Assembly: GCA_016779285.1 (NCBI GenBank)
Contig: JADHNV010000016.1
Span: 1-16,816 of the forward strand
Direction of reading: 5' to 3'
Length of the DNA: 16,816 nt
Origin: SAR86 cluster bacterium
GTDB lineage: Bacteria; Pseudomonadota; Gammaproteobacteria; Magnimaribacterales; D2472
The translations under genes and the position numbers were made by a program. Shown piece after piece: positions 1 to 7,343 of the stretch; position 1 is the stretch's first letter; every line of letters begins with the position of its first letter. Under the pieces are notes generated by a model that saw only the letters and a list, made by a program, of their open reading frames with translations, ran no database searches and was not told the origin of the DNA.

Positions 1-687
1 AACCAATGTTACTGAGGATCTATCGTTCTTGATGGCATAATCAAGTGCTTGCTTAACAAGTCTCTCTGTTCCTTGCCTAGATATTGGTTTTACGCCAAGT
101 CCAACTTCTGTTGGAAATCTTATTTGAGTCACGCCAAATTGTTCTTGGAGTACCTTAACCATTGCTTCAGATTCTGGAGATCCTGCTTCAAATTCCACAC
201 CAGCATAAATATCTTCAGAGTTTTCTCTAAAAATAACCATATCAACATGTGATGGGTTTTTCACTGGACTTGGAACGCCAGCAAAATATCGTATAGGCCT
301 TAAGCAAACATATAGATCAAGAATTTGACGCAGAGAAACATTCAAAGATCTAATTCCTCCTCCAACAGGAGTAGTCAAAGGTCCTTTTATGCTAACAATG
401 TATTCTTTTAGAGCTTCAATGGTTTCATCAGGTAACCATGTATCTGCATCATATATTTGAGTAGATTTTTCACCACAAAATACTTCCATCCATGATATTT
501 TTTTGGTTCCCTTGTATGCTGTTTCAACTGCACTGTCGACCACATCTATCATTGCAGGTGTAATATCTATTCCGATCCCATCACCTTCAATGTATGGAAT
601 AATTGGATTATCTGGAACTTGAAGAACCCCGTTCTCTAATGTAATTTTTGAACCCTCTTCTGGTATCTTTATATGCTTGTAACCCAT
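1..687 (-). CDS. icd: NADP-dependent isocitrate dehydrogenase, N-terminal part (cut by window start)
   Basis: Converts isocitrate to 2-oxoglutarate and CO2 with reduction of NADP+, a cytosolic TCA-cycle step. The 229 visible codons read from ATG at 687 to the window edge and match the first half of E. coli-type Icd: the PYIEGDGIG segment (31-39), KGPLTTPVGGGIRSLNVSLR (101-120) with the isocitrate-binding Ser114, Asn116, Arg120, Arg130 and Arg154 equivalents, and FRENSEDIYAG (153-163) with the catalytic Tyr161. Ser114 corresponds to E. coli Ser113, the residue phosphorylated by the AceK kinase/phosphatase; aceK itself is not in the window. A good ribosome site (AGAGGA) lies just upstream of the ATG. 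The gene diverges from mnmA, and the 3' half lies outside the window, so intactness cannot be judged. Confidence 0.97.
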   Translation of the reverse strand, partial: MGYKHIKIPEEGSKITLENGVLQVPDNPIIPYIEGDGIGIDITPAMIDVVDSAVETAYKGTKKISWMEVFCGEKSTQIYDADTWLPDETIEALKEYIVSIKGPLTTPVGGGIRSLNVSLRQILDLYVCLRPIRYFAGVPSPVKNPSHVDMVIFRENSEDIYAGVEFEAGSPESEAMVKVLQEQFGVTQIRFPTEVGLGVKPISRQGTERLVKQALDYAIKNDRSSVTLV

Positions 688-730
688 ACTATCCTCTTTC
701 AAACGAAAATGTATTGTAAAATTTGGATGA

Positions 731-738
731 ATTATACT
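731..738. promoter_or_regulatory. Face-to-face -10 elements in the icd/mnmA divergent gap
   Basis: The octamer ATTATACT reads as TATACT (733-738) on the plus strand, toward mnmA, and as TATAAT (731-736) on the minus strand, toward icd. No convincing -35 element is visible at 16-18 bp on either side. The predicted icd leader would be about 37 nt with a clear SD; that of mnmA about 32 nt with no clear SD. This is a prediction from -10 resemblance only. Confidence 0.4.
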
Positions 739-776
739 CTAAAAAAACCTTTAAAATTAGGGTTTGTAGATAAAAT

Positions 777-1868
777 ATGACAAATAAGAATAAAACAGTT
801 GTTGTTGGAATGTCGGGTGGCGTTGATTCATCCGTAGCGGCGTATTTGTTAAAAAAACAAGGTTTTAAAGTTCAAGGTTTATTTATGCAAAATTGGCAGA
901 ATGAGCCTGGTGAAGTATGCACATCTGAGATTGACTTTGCAGATGCTTCAAAGGTTTGTGATCAACTAAATATACCTTTGCATAAAGCAAACTTCAGTGA
1001 TGAATATTGGGAGAGAGTCTTCAAAGAATTTCTTTCTGAACATGAAAAAGGCAGGACTCCAAATCCAGATATATTGTGCAATAGAGAAATAAAATTCAAA
1101 TCCTTTTTAGATTACGCTTTAAAAATTGGAGCTGATCATATCGCAACTGGACATTACGCAAGACTAGACCATAAAAACGATCATGCTCTTTTAATGAGGT
1201 CAAGAGATCTAAACAAAGATCAAACATATTTTTTGCATGAAGTTAGTGGTGTAGAGTTTGCGAAATGCATATTTCCGCTTGAGAGTTTAACAAAATTTGA
1301 AGTCAGAGAGATAGCTGAAAAAAATAACTTCGTTAATCATGACAAAAAAGATTCAGTAGGCATTTGTTTTGTAGGAGAAAGAAACTTAAAAGACTTTCTT
1401 AAAAGATTTATCAAATTTGAAAGCGGCAATATAAAAGATTCAGAAGGTAACGTTCTTGGAACTCATCCAGGTGCTCTTCTTTTCACTCAAGGACAAAGGC
1501 AAGGTTTAAATATTGGAGGTGTCAGAGATAAACCTGAGTTGCCTTGGTATGTGTACGACAAAAATATTGAACTTAATGAGGTTTATGTGTGCCAGGGTGA
1601 GTTTAATGATTTGCTGCTTAGCGATGGCTTGTTGATGGAAGAAATGAAATGGATAAATAAAGCAGTTGTTCCCAAGCAACTTGATTGTGAGGTACAGGTT
1701 CGTCACAGGGGCAAGCCTGTTTCATGTGTCGCACATTTTATGGACAAAGGAGTGGAATTATCATTCTCTGAAAAAATCAGAGCAATCGCGCCTGGTCAGT
1801 CCGCTGTACTCTATAAAAATAATGAGTGTTTAGGTGGAGGCATCATAGCAAAAGCATTGAAAGAGTAG
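777..1868 (+). CDS. mnmA: tRNA-specific 2-thiouridylase MnmA
   Basis: Thiolates C2 of the wobble uridine (U34) in tRNA-Lys, -Glu and -Gln, using ATP to adenylate the base and sulfur relayed through the Tus system. The 363-residue product has the normal length. It carries the PP-loop SGGVDSS at 13-19, the NPDILCN segment with catalytic Cys101, and the second active-site Cys197 in GICFVGERN. The GTHPGALLFTQGQRQGLNIGG region (228-248) leads into the C-terminal beta-barrel. There is no strong Shine-Dalgarno sequence before the ATG. purB starts 14 nt after the stop, so the two are probably at least partly cotranscribed. In E. coli hflD lies between mnmA and purB; here it is absent. Confidence 0.97.
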   Translation: MTNKNKTVVVGMSGGVDSSVAAYLLKKQGFKVQGLFMQNWQNEPGEVCTSEIDFADASKVCDQLNIPLHKANFSDEYWERVFKEFLSEHEKGRTPNPDILCNREIKFKSFLDYALKIGADHIATGHYARLDHKNDHALLMRSRDLNKDQTYFLHEVSGVEFAKCIFPLESLTKFEVREIAEKNNFVNHDKKDSVGICFVGERNLKDFLKRFIKFESGNIKDSEGNVLGTHPGALLFTQGQRQGLNIGGVRDKPELPWYVYDKNIELNEVYVCQGEFNDLLLSDGLLMEEMKWINKAVVPKQLDCEVQVRHRGKPVSCVAHFMDKGVELSFSEKIRAIAPGQSAVLYKNNECLGGGIIAKALKE

Positions 1869-1869
1869 C

Positions 1870-1875
1870 TATAAT
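1870..1875 (+). promoter_or_regulatory. Possible -10 element for purB, leaderless geometry
   Basis: A perfect TATAAT straddles the end of mnmA and the short gap, and ends 7 nt before the purB ATG at 1883. Transcription from it would begin at or next to the A of the start codon. There is no matching -35 hexamer at the expected distance and no Shine-Dalgarno sequence. It may be chance in AT-rich DNA, with purB read through from mnmA. Confidence 0.3.
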
Positions 1876-1882
1876 TCAAACT

Positions 1883-3235
1883 ATGAAACATCAAGAATTA
1901 CTCTCCCCTCTAGACAATCGATACAGTAAAAAAATTATTGATCTTGCTAATAATTTCTCAGAATCTAATTTAAATAAAACTAGATTTGAAATTGAAATTG
2001 ATTGGATTATCTTTTTAACAACACAATGTGGAAAAAACTTTAAGCCACTGTCATCTGCAGCCAAAAATAACCTTTTGGCAATCAAAAAAAGCTTTGATAG
2101 CAAGTCAGCAAAAAGAATTAAAACCATTGAATCTAAAACTAATCATGATGTTAAAGCTGTTGAATATTTTATTAGAGAAGAAATGAATAAATTTTCTAAT
2201 TTAAAGAAATATCAACATCTGGTTCATTTTGCATTGACGAGTGAGGATGTTAATTCTTTGTCTTACGCAGTCTTGCTGAGAGATGCTAAAGACATATATA
2301 TAAAAAAACTAGATCTCCTTATCAAAGATTTAAGTTCTAAATCAAAAAATTGGGCAACATTACCCCTGCTAGCCAGAACTCATGGACAAGCAGCCTCTCC
2401 TTCTACCATTGGAAAAGAAGTAAAAGTATTCCATCAGAGATTAGTGAGACAAAAAGATATATTGAAAAAGATTAAGCCTATGGCTAAATTTGGTGGTGCT
2501 ACTGGTAATTTTCATACCTTAGATTTATCTGATAAAAATATAGATTGGGTATCAAAGACAAATAAATTTTTATCTACATTTAAGGTAGAACAAAATGCAA
2601 TAACTACCCAAATTGAACCGCATGATGGTATAGCAGAAATTGCTCACTGCATTCAAAGAATTAATAATATTTTGATTGATCTCAATCAAGATATGTGGAT
2701 TTATATCGCGAACGATATTTTTAAACTAAAATTAAAAGAAGGTGAAGTCGGCTCATCAACTATGCCACATAAAGTTAATCCAATAGATTTTGAAAATTCA
2801 GAAGGAAATCTTGGATTATCAAATTCAATGATGAGTTTTTTTGCTGATAAATTAACTAAATCTAGACTTCAAAGAGATCTATCTGACTCAACAGTATTAA
2901 GAAATCTTGGTGTAGGTTTTGGATATGCCTATCTTGGAATTCACTCATGTCTGAATGGTTTGAGTAAGATTCAACCAAATAAAGAGACTGCTAAAATAGA
3001 ATTAGCTAATAACTGGCAAGTTCTAGCTGAGGCGCTTCAAATAGTTATGAAACTAGAGGGGCATGATAATGCTTACGAAGAAATAAAGGCCAAAACTAGA
3101 GGCCAAAGCATCGATAAGAATTCATACCTAAGTATCGTGAAGAGTCTTGATATTAGTGATAAATCTAAAGAGAAATTAATAAAACTAACTCCCCTAAACT
3201 ACCTTGGCATAGCTGCAAAACTAGCAAAATCATAA
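1883..3235 (+). CDS. purB: Adenylosuccinate lyase PurB
   Basis: Catalyses two fumarate-releasing eliminations in purine synthesis: SAICAR to AICAR and adenylosuccinate to AMP. The 450-residue product is close to the E. coli enzyme in length and sequence throughout. Visible motifs are KTNHDVKAVEYF (85-96), TSEDVNSLS (119-127), RTHGQAASPSTIGKE (165-179, with the His in THGQ), TTQIEPHD (241-248) and the fumarase-superfamily signature loop GSSTMPHKVNPIDFEN (290-305), whose serine is the general base. I chose ATG 1883 because the N-terminus MKHQELLSPLDNRY aligns with the family. An in-frame ATG at 1826 would add 19 residues overlapping mnmA in another frame. No Shine-Dalgarno sequence precedes 1883. 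Confidence 0.96.
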   Translation: MKHQELLSPLDNRYSKKIIDLANNFSESNLNKTRFEIEIDWIIFLTTQCGKNFKPLSSAAKNNLLAIKKSFDSKSAKRIKTIESKTNHDVKAVEYFIREEMNKFSNLKKYQHLVHFALTSEDVNSLSYAVLLRDAKDIYIKKLDLLIKDLSSKSKNWATLPLLARTHGQAASPSTIGKEVKVFHQRLVRQKDILKKIKPMAKFGGATGNFHTLDLSDKNIDWVSKTNKFLSTFKVEQNAITTQIEPHDGIAEIAHCIQRINNILIDLNQDMWIYIANDIFKLKLKEGEVGSSTMPHKVNPIDFENSEGNLGLSNSMMSFFADKLTKSRLQRDLSDSTVLRNLGVGFGYAYLGIHSCLNGLSKIQPNKETAKIELANNWQVLAEALQIVMKLEGHDNAYEEIKAKTRGQSIDKNSYLSIVKSLDISDKSKEKLIKLTPLNYLGIAAKLAKS

Positions 3236-3240
3236 ATTTT

Positions 3241-3282
3241 GTAGTTAAACTACTAAAAATATTACTCTAAAATGCTATTTTA
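3241..3282 (+). terminator. Two weak AT-rich inverted repeats after purB, possible terminator
   Basis: GTAGT-TAA-ACTAC (3241-3253) and TAAAAT-GCT-ATTTTA (3268-3282) are perfect short inverted repeats beginning 6 nt after the purB stop. Stems are only 5-6 bp, mostly A-T, and there is no proper U-run, so neither is a convincing intrinsic terminator. They occupy the purB/aceA gap upstream of the aceA promoter. Confidence 0.2.
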
Positions 3283-3301
3283 AAAGTATTTATTTAGATT
3301 A

Positions 3302-3330
3302 TTGACAATTTAATTCTAATAAATTCCAAT
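3302..3330 (+). promoter_or_regulatory. Sigma70-type promoter of aceA
   Basis: A perfect -35 TTGACA (3302-3307) is followed after 17 bp by TCCAAT (3325-3330), a 4-of-6 match to the -10 consensus. The predicted start, near 3337, gives a leader of about 20 nt that contains AGGGG (3346-3350), a ribosome site 7 nt before the aceA ATG. The strong -35 with a poor -10 could mean an activated promoter, but no operator is identifiable. Confidence 0.55.
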
Positions 3331-3357
3331 GCACTACATACATATAGGGGTATATTA

Positions 3358-4944
3358 ATGTCAAAAAATAAAATTACATCCGAAATTGACAAGCTAAATG
3401 CTATACCTGCATTTAGTGGCTCAAACTGGAATTCAATTAAGCCTGAATATGCTGCCAGAATGAGACTTCAAAACCAATTTAAATCAGGGATCGATATAGC
3501 TAAATATACTGCATCTGTAATGCGAAAAGATATGGATGCCTATGATTTGGATGCTTCAGCTTATACTCAATCTTTAGGTTGCTGGCATGGATTTATCGGC
3601 CAACAGAAGCTTATATCTATCAAAAAGCATTTTGGTACCACTGATAAAAAATATCTTTACCTATCTGGTTGGATGGTTGCGGCGCTTAGATCTGAGTTTG
3701 GGCCTCTTCCTGATCAGTCTATGCATGAAAAAACATCTGTTGCTTCACTGATTAAAGAGCTGTATACCTTCCTCAGACAAGCTGACGCACGAGAGCTTGG
3801 TGGTTTGTTTAGAGAGCTTGATAATGCTGCTGACGAAGATAAGCCAAAAATTCAAGAAAAAATCGATAATTTTGAGACTCATATTGTACCAATCATTGCA
3901 GATATTGATGCAGGTTTTGGGAATGAGGAAGCCACCTATTTAATGGCTAAACAAATGATTGAGGCTGGTGCATGTTGTATACAAATTGAAAATCAGGTTT
4001 CCGATGAAAAACAATGTGGACATCAAGACGGCAAAGTCACTGTGCCCCACTCAGATTTTCTGGCAAAGATAAATGCTGTTAGATATGCATTTTTAGAGCT
4101 TGGTGTTGACGATGGAGTTATCGTCGCTCGTACTGATTCACTTGGAGCGGGCCTAACCAAGCAAATTGCTATTACTCATAAGGTTGGTGATCTTGGAGAT
4201 CAATACAACTCCTTCCTTGATGTAGAAGAATTAGACCCATCTGAATTGAATCATGGCGATGTTTTAATCAATCAGAATGGAAAAGTAGTTAGACCAAAGA
4301 GACTTCCCAGTAACCTCTATAGATTTAAAGAAGGTACAGGTGAAGCTAGATGCATCTTAGATTCTATAACCAGCCTACAAAATGGAGCTGATTTAATTTG
4401 GATTGAAACCGAAAAACCTCATATTGGTCAAATTGCTGGAATGATGAACGAAATCAAAAAAGTGGTTCCAAATGCAAAACTTGTTTACAACAACAGTCCT
4501 TCATTTAATTGGACTCTAAATTTTAGACAACAAGTTTTTGATACCATGACTCAAAACGGAGATGATATGTCCGCTTATGATAGAGATGATCTCATGAATG
4601 AGAAGTATGATGATACTCAGCTTAGCAAGGAAGCAGATAAAAAAATTCAAACCTTCCAAGCTGATGCTGCAAGAGAAGCAGGAATTTTTCATCATTTAAT
4701 AACATTGCCTACATATCACACTGCAGCATTATCGACAGACAATTTAGCTAAAGAGTATTTTGGTGATAAAGGGATGCTAGGATATGTAGAAGGAGTTCAA
4801 AGAAAAGAAATTCGTCAGGGCATCGCCTGTGTAAAACACCAAAACATGGCCGGATCTGATATGGGAGATGATCATAAAGAATACTTTGCAGGAGAAGCCG
4901 CTCTTAAAGCTTCTGGTAAAGACAATACAATGAACCAATTTTAA
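3358..4944 (+). CDS. aceA: Isocitrate lyase, long form
   Basis: Cleaves isocitrate to glyoxylate and succinate, the first step of the glyoxylate bypass, which permits growth on acetate and fatty acids. The 528-residue product belongs to the longer bacterial type found in Pseudomonas and Acinetobacter rather than the shorter E. coli type. It shows the Mg-binding ADIDAGFG segment (181-188), the active-site loop KQCGH (218-222) with catalytic Cys220 followed by QDGKVTVP, VARTDS (256-261) and NNSPSFNW (378-385). The variable insertion around 275-325 is typical of the long form. No malate synthase gene is in the window. The gene is monocistronic with its own promoter, and its TAA stop overlaps the stop of the convergent nqrM. 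Confidence 0.97.
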   Translation: MSKNKITSEIDKLNAIPAFSGSNWNSIKPEYAARMRLQNQFKSGIDIAKYTASVMRKDMDAYDLDASAYTQSLGCWHGFIGQQKLISIKKHFGTTDKKYLYLSGWMVAALRSEFGPLPDQSMHEKTSVASLIKELYTFLRQADARELGGLFRELDNAADEDKPKIQEKIDNFETHIVPIIADIDAGFGNEEATYLMAKQMIEAGACCIQIENQVSDEKQCGHQDGKVTVPHSDFLAKINAVRYAFLELGVDDGVIVARTDSLGAGLTKQIAITHKVGDLGDQYNSFLDVEELDPSELNHGDVLINQNGKVVRPKRLPSNLYRFKEGTGEARCILDSITSLQNGADLIWIETEKPHIGQIAGMMNEIKKVVPNAKLVYNNSPSFNWTLNFRQQVFDTMTQNGDDMSAYDRDDLMNEKYDDTQLSKEADKKIQTFQADAAREAGIFHHLITLPTYHTAALSTDNLAKEYFGDKGMLGYVEGVQRKEIRQGIACVKHQNMAGSDMGDDHKEYFAGEAALKASGKDNTMNQF

Positions 4945-4950
4945 TTGGTT
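4933..4950. terminator. Palindrome spanning the overlapping stops of aceA and nqrM
   Basis: AACCAATT-TT-AATTGGTT is an 8-bp perfect inverted repeat around a 2-nt centre (in RNA more likely a 6-bp stem with a 6-nt loop). It contains both stop codons: aceA TAA at 4942-4944 and, on the other strand, nqrM TAA at 4941-4943. It could end transcription from both sides, but there is no U-tract on either strand. Confidence 0.35.
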
Positions 4951-5120
4951 TCACAATCCCCTATGGTGGTGCGCCCGCAAATTTTGCAGGGTGCGCCATC
5001 CTCTAAATTAGCCATTCCACCACAGCTACCTGTAATAGGTTTATTTTTAAAGATAACACCTATTGCTAGGGCTGCAAAAGAAATGGTTACTAAACTTAAA
5101 ACTGTTAAAAACTCAATCAC
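4941..5120 (-). CDS. nqrM: NqrM, Na+-NQR assembly factor (DUF539), GTG start
   Basis: NqrM is a small membrane protein needed for maturation of Na+-NQR, probably delivering iron for the Cys-bound iron centre held between NqrD and NqrE. The 59-residue product begins with GTG at 5120 and has one hydrophobic helix (about 4-24), then KNKPITGSCGG (25-35) and four cysteines (33, 45, 48, 56), including a CxxC pair in PCKICG. This matches the family layout of helix, GSCGG and a short Cys-rich tail. In the same frame a stop lies a few codons upstream with no other standard start between. The start overlaps the end of apbE by 8 nt, so it is probably translationally coupled, and it is the last gene of the nqr operon. 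It is short for the family but intact. Confidence 0.9.
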   Translation of the reverse strand: MIEFLTVLSLVTISFAALAIGVIFKNKPITGSCGGMANLEDGAPCKICGRTTIGDCETN

Positions 5121-6093
5121 TATAATTCCAAAAGTTAGATTTAATTATATTATTTTCTTCTGGCATTATATACATCGCAGCTATGCCCTCTTGATTGGCC
5201 AACGTAATTCCTTTTTGAGGACCCATTACATTCATAGCGGTAGCCCAAGCATCTGCAATCATTGATGATTTTTCTGAGATAACAGTCACTGAGAATGATT
5301 TATTTTCAATGGATTTTTTAGTTGAAGGTATAAAGGTATGGCTTATTATTTGTCCCGAATCGTTAAGTTTTGTATTTCTATATTCACCTGATGTAGCTAT
5401 TGCCAAAAAACCAGTTCTTAAAATTTCTATAACGGATTGATTGTTTAGACTCGAAGGATTTTGAATTCCTATCACCCATGGAGTGCCATGCTTTGAACCA
5501 TTCACAATGATTTCCCCGCCAATATCGATAAGAAAGTTATTTCTATTAGCTTGCAACATTATCTTGTATATAGAGTCAACAGCATATCCTTTGGCTATAG
5601 ACGATAGATCAAATTGAAAGTTATCATTTTTAACGATTGCATTAGCTGAAACAAAATCAAATCTTTTATTTGATGTTGGCAAAGCGTTCTCTGTCATAGC
5701 ATCAGGTGGGCCAAACCCATTCTCTATAACCAGGCCTCCTAAGGTAACATCATAATAACCATCTGTTACCTGATTAAGATTTTCAGCAAATGACAACAAG
5801 GAATACATTTCCTGTGAGACATTAATTAATTGATTTACTGGTGCTGAATTAATTCTAGAAATTTCAGAGGTTTTTTTATAATTTGAGGCTATGTAATCAA
5901 TTCGTGATAACTCCTCTTCAATCTCTTTTTTAAGAGCATCAGTTATATATTCCGTAGAAATTAACTTCCAATAAGTTCCATAAATGGATCCTGATATTTG
6001 ATAAGTTGCAGATTGATTATAATTATATGCAAATAAAATGCAGATAATTCCGACTGCAATAGCAATTAACTTAGAGATGGCTAATCGATTCAA
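5113..6093 (-). CDS. apbE: ApbE, FAD:protein FMN transferase, TTG start
   Basis: Transfers FMN from FAD to a threonine of target proteins in the periplasm; here the targets should be NqrB and NqrC. The 326-residue product has an N-terminal membrane anchor (about 6-24, no proper lipobox), GSIYGTYW (35-42), the family core DLSSIAKGYAVD (162-173), LIDIGGEI (188-195), ATSGEYRN (233-240) and the metal-site segment SMIADAWATAMNVMG (277-291) with Asp281 and Thr285. The usual HTIDPxTG segment reads HTFIPSTK (252-259), so its Asp and Gly are replaced. TTG at 6093 is the only standard start before an in-frame stop upstream, and no strong SD is seen. It lies 8 nt after nqrF and overlaps nqrM. Confidence 0.93.
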   Translation of the reverse strand: MNRLAISKLIAIAVGIICILFAYNYNQSATYQISGSIYGTYWKLISTEYITDALKKEIEEELSRIDYIASNYKKTSEISRINSAPVNQLINVSQEMYSLLSFAENLNQVTDGYYDVTLGGLVIENGFGPPDAMTENALPTSNKRFDFVSANAIVKNDNFQFDLSSIAKGYAVDSIYKIMLQANRNNFLIDIGGEIIVNGSKHGTPWVIGIQNPSSLNNQSVIEILRTGFLAIATSGEYRNTKLNDSGQIISHTFIPSTKKSIENKSFSVTVISEKSSMIADAWATAMNVMGPQKGITLANQEGIAAMYIMPEENNIIKSNFWNYSD

Positions 6094-6101
6094 AGGCTTA
6101 A

Positions 6102-7334
6102 TTAGCCACCAAAATCATCCAACATGATATTTTCAGGCTCAACTCCAAGATTGATCAGCATGTCGATACATGCTTTATTCATCATTGGGGGGCCACACAT
6201 ATAAAATTCACAATCTTCGGGAGCTTTGTGGGATTTAAGATATTGATCAAAAATTACTTGATGTATAAACCCTGTTAAGCCATCCCAATTATCCTCAGGT
6301 TGAGGATCTGATAATGCAACATGCCACTCAAAGTTTTCATACGAATCAGCCAATTTATTGAAGTCATCCACGTAGAACATTTCTTTCAAGCTTCTAGCAC
6401 CATACCAAAAGGAAATTTTTCGTTCGCTGTTAATTCGCAATAGTTGATCAAAGATATGTGCTCGCATTGGTGCCATGCCTGCGCCACCACCAATAAATAC
6501 CATTTCTGCAGATGTATCCTTAGCAAAAAATTCTCCAAAGGGACCAAACACTCTAACTTTATCACCTGGTTTGAGATTGAACGTCCAAGATGACATAACA
6601 CCAGGAGGTATATCTGCAGACCCTGGAGGGGGGCTAGCAACTCTAATATTAAATTTTAATACGCCTTTTTCTTGCGGATAATTCGCCATTGAATATGCTC
6701 TAATAATGGGCTCTTTATTATTAGCTACGTTATCCCATATTTTAAACTTATCCCAATCTTCTCTATACTCATCAGCAACATCAAAGGATTTATACTCAAG
6801 ATTGGAATATGCTGGAGCTTCTAATTGAACATACCCTCCGGCCTTAAAATTAACTTCTTCCCCTTCTGGTAATTTGAGAACAAGCTCTTTGATGAAAGTT
6901 GCAACATTATCATTAGATATAACTTCACACTCCCATTCTTTAACACCGAAAACTTCTTCAGGAATGGTGATTTTTAAATCATTTTTTACTGCAACTTGGC
7001 AAGAGAGCCTCCAACCATCTTTTTTTTCTTTAGCATTAAAATGAGATTCCTCTGTTGGTAATATAGAGCCGCCACCCTCAGCAATCTGACATTTGCATTG
7101 GCTACAAGTCCCACCACCACCACATGCAGAAGATAGAAAAATTTTATTTTCAGCAAGTGTTTGAAGTAACTTATTGCCAGAAGGCACAACTATAGGGTTA
7201 GATGAATCACCATTAATCTCAATGGTTACATCTCCGGAACTGACCAGTTGGCTCCTTGCGGCAATAATTATGGCAACTAAAAGAAGCACAACACCAGTGA
7301 AAGAAAGAACGCCTAAAAATAAATCAATTTGCAT
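6102..7334 (-). CDS. nqrF: Na+-translocating NADH:quinone reductase subunit F
   Basis: Electron-input subunit: oxidises NADH through FAD and passes electrons to a 2Fe-2S centre. The 410-residue product has an N-terminal transmembrane helix (about 5-26), a ferredoxin domain with cluster ligands Cys71, Cys77, Cys80 and Cys112, the FAD-binding RAYSMANYP (212-220), the nucleotide-binding GGGAGMAPMR (282-291), the CGPPMMN segment (380-386) and the characteristic C-terminal DDFGG. Length and motifs match the Vibrio enzyme closely, and all ligands are present. It follows nqrE by 9 nt and precedes apbE by 8 nt. Confidence 0.98.
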   Translation of the reverse strand: MQIDLFLGVLSFTGVVLLLVAIIIAARSQLVSSGDVTIEINGDSSNPIVVPSGNKLLQTLAENKIFLSSACGGGGTCSQCKCQIAEGGGSILPTEESHFNAKEKKDGWRLSCQVAVKNDLKITIPEEVFGVKEWECEVISNDNVATFIKELVLKLPEGEEVNFKAGGYVQLEAPAYSNLEYKSFDVADEYREDWDKFKIWDNVANNKEPIIRAYSMANYPQEKGVLKFNIRVASPPPGSADIPPGVMSSWTFNLKPGDKVRVFGPFGEFFAKDTSAEMVFIGGGAGMAPMRAHIFDQLLRINSERKISFWYGARSLKEMFYVDDFNKLADSYENFEWHVALSDPQPEDNWDGLTGFIHQVIFDQYLKSHKAPEDCEFYMCGPPMMNKACIDMLINLGVEPENIMLDDFGG

Positions 7335-7343
7335 AAGTAATAC

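Noticed and set aside
1826..1882. A 19-residue N-terminal extension of PurB from an upstream ATG
   Set aside because: It lies inside mnmA in another frame and does not resemble PurB; the ATG at 1883 fits the family N-terminus.
4945..5265. A 106-codon plus-strand reading frame directly after aceA
   Set aside because: It has no family resemblance and lies opposite nqrM and the end of apbE, both of which are clearly recognisable on the minus strand.
6034..6093. ApbE as a lipoprotein
   Set aside because: The only nearby cysteine (residue 18, in GIIC) has Ile at -1, which does not fit a lipobox; a simple membrane anchor is more likely.
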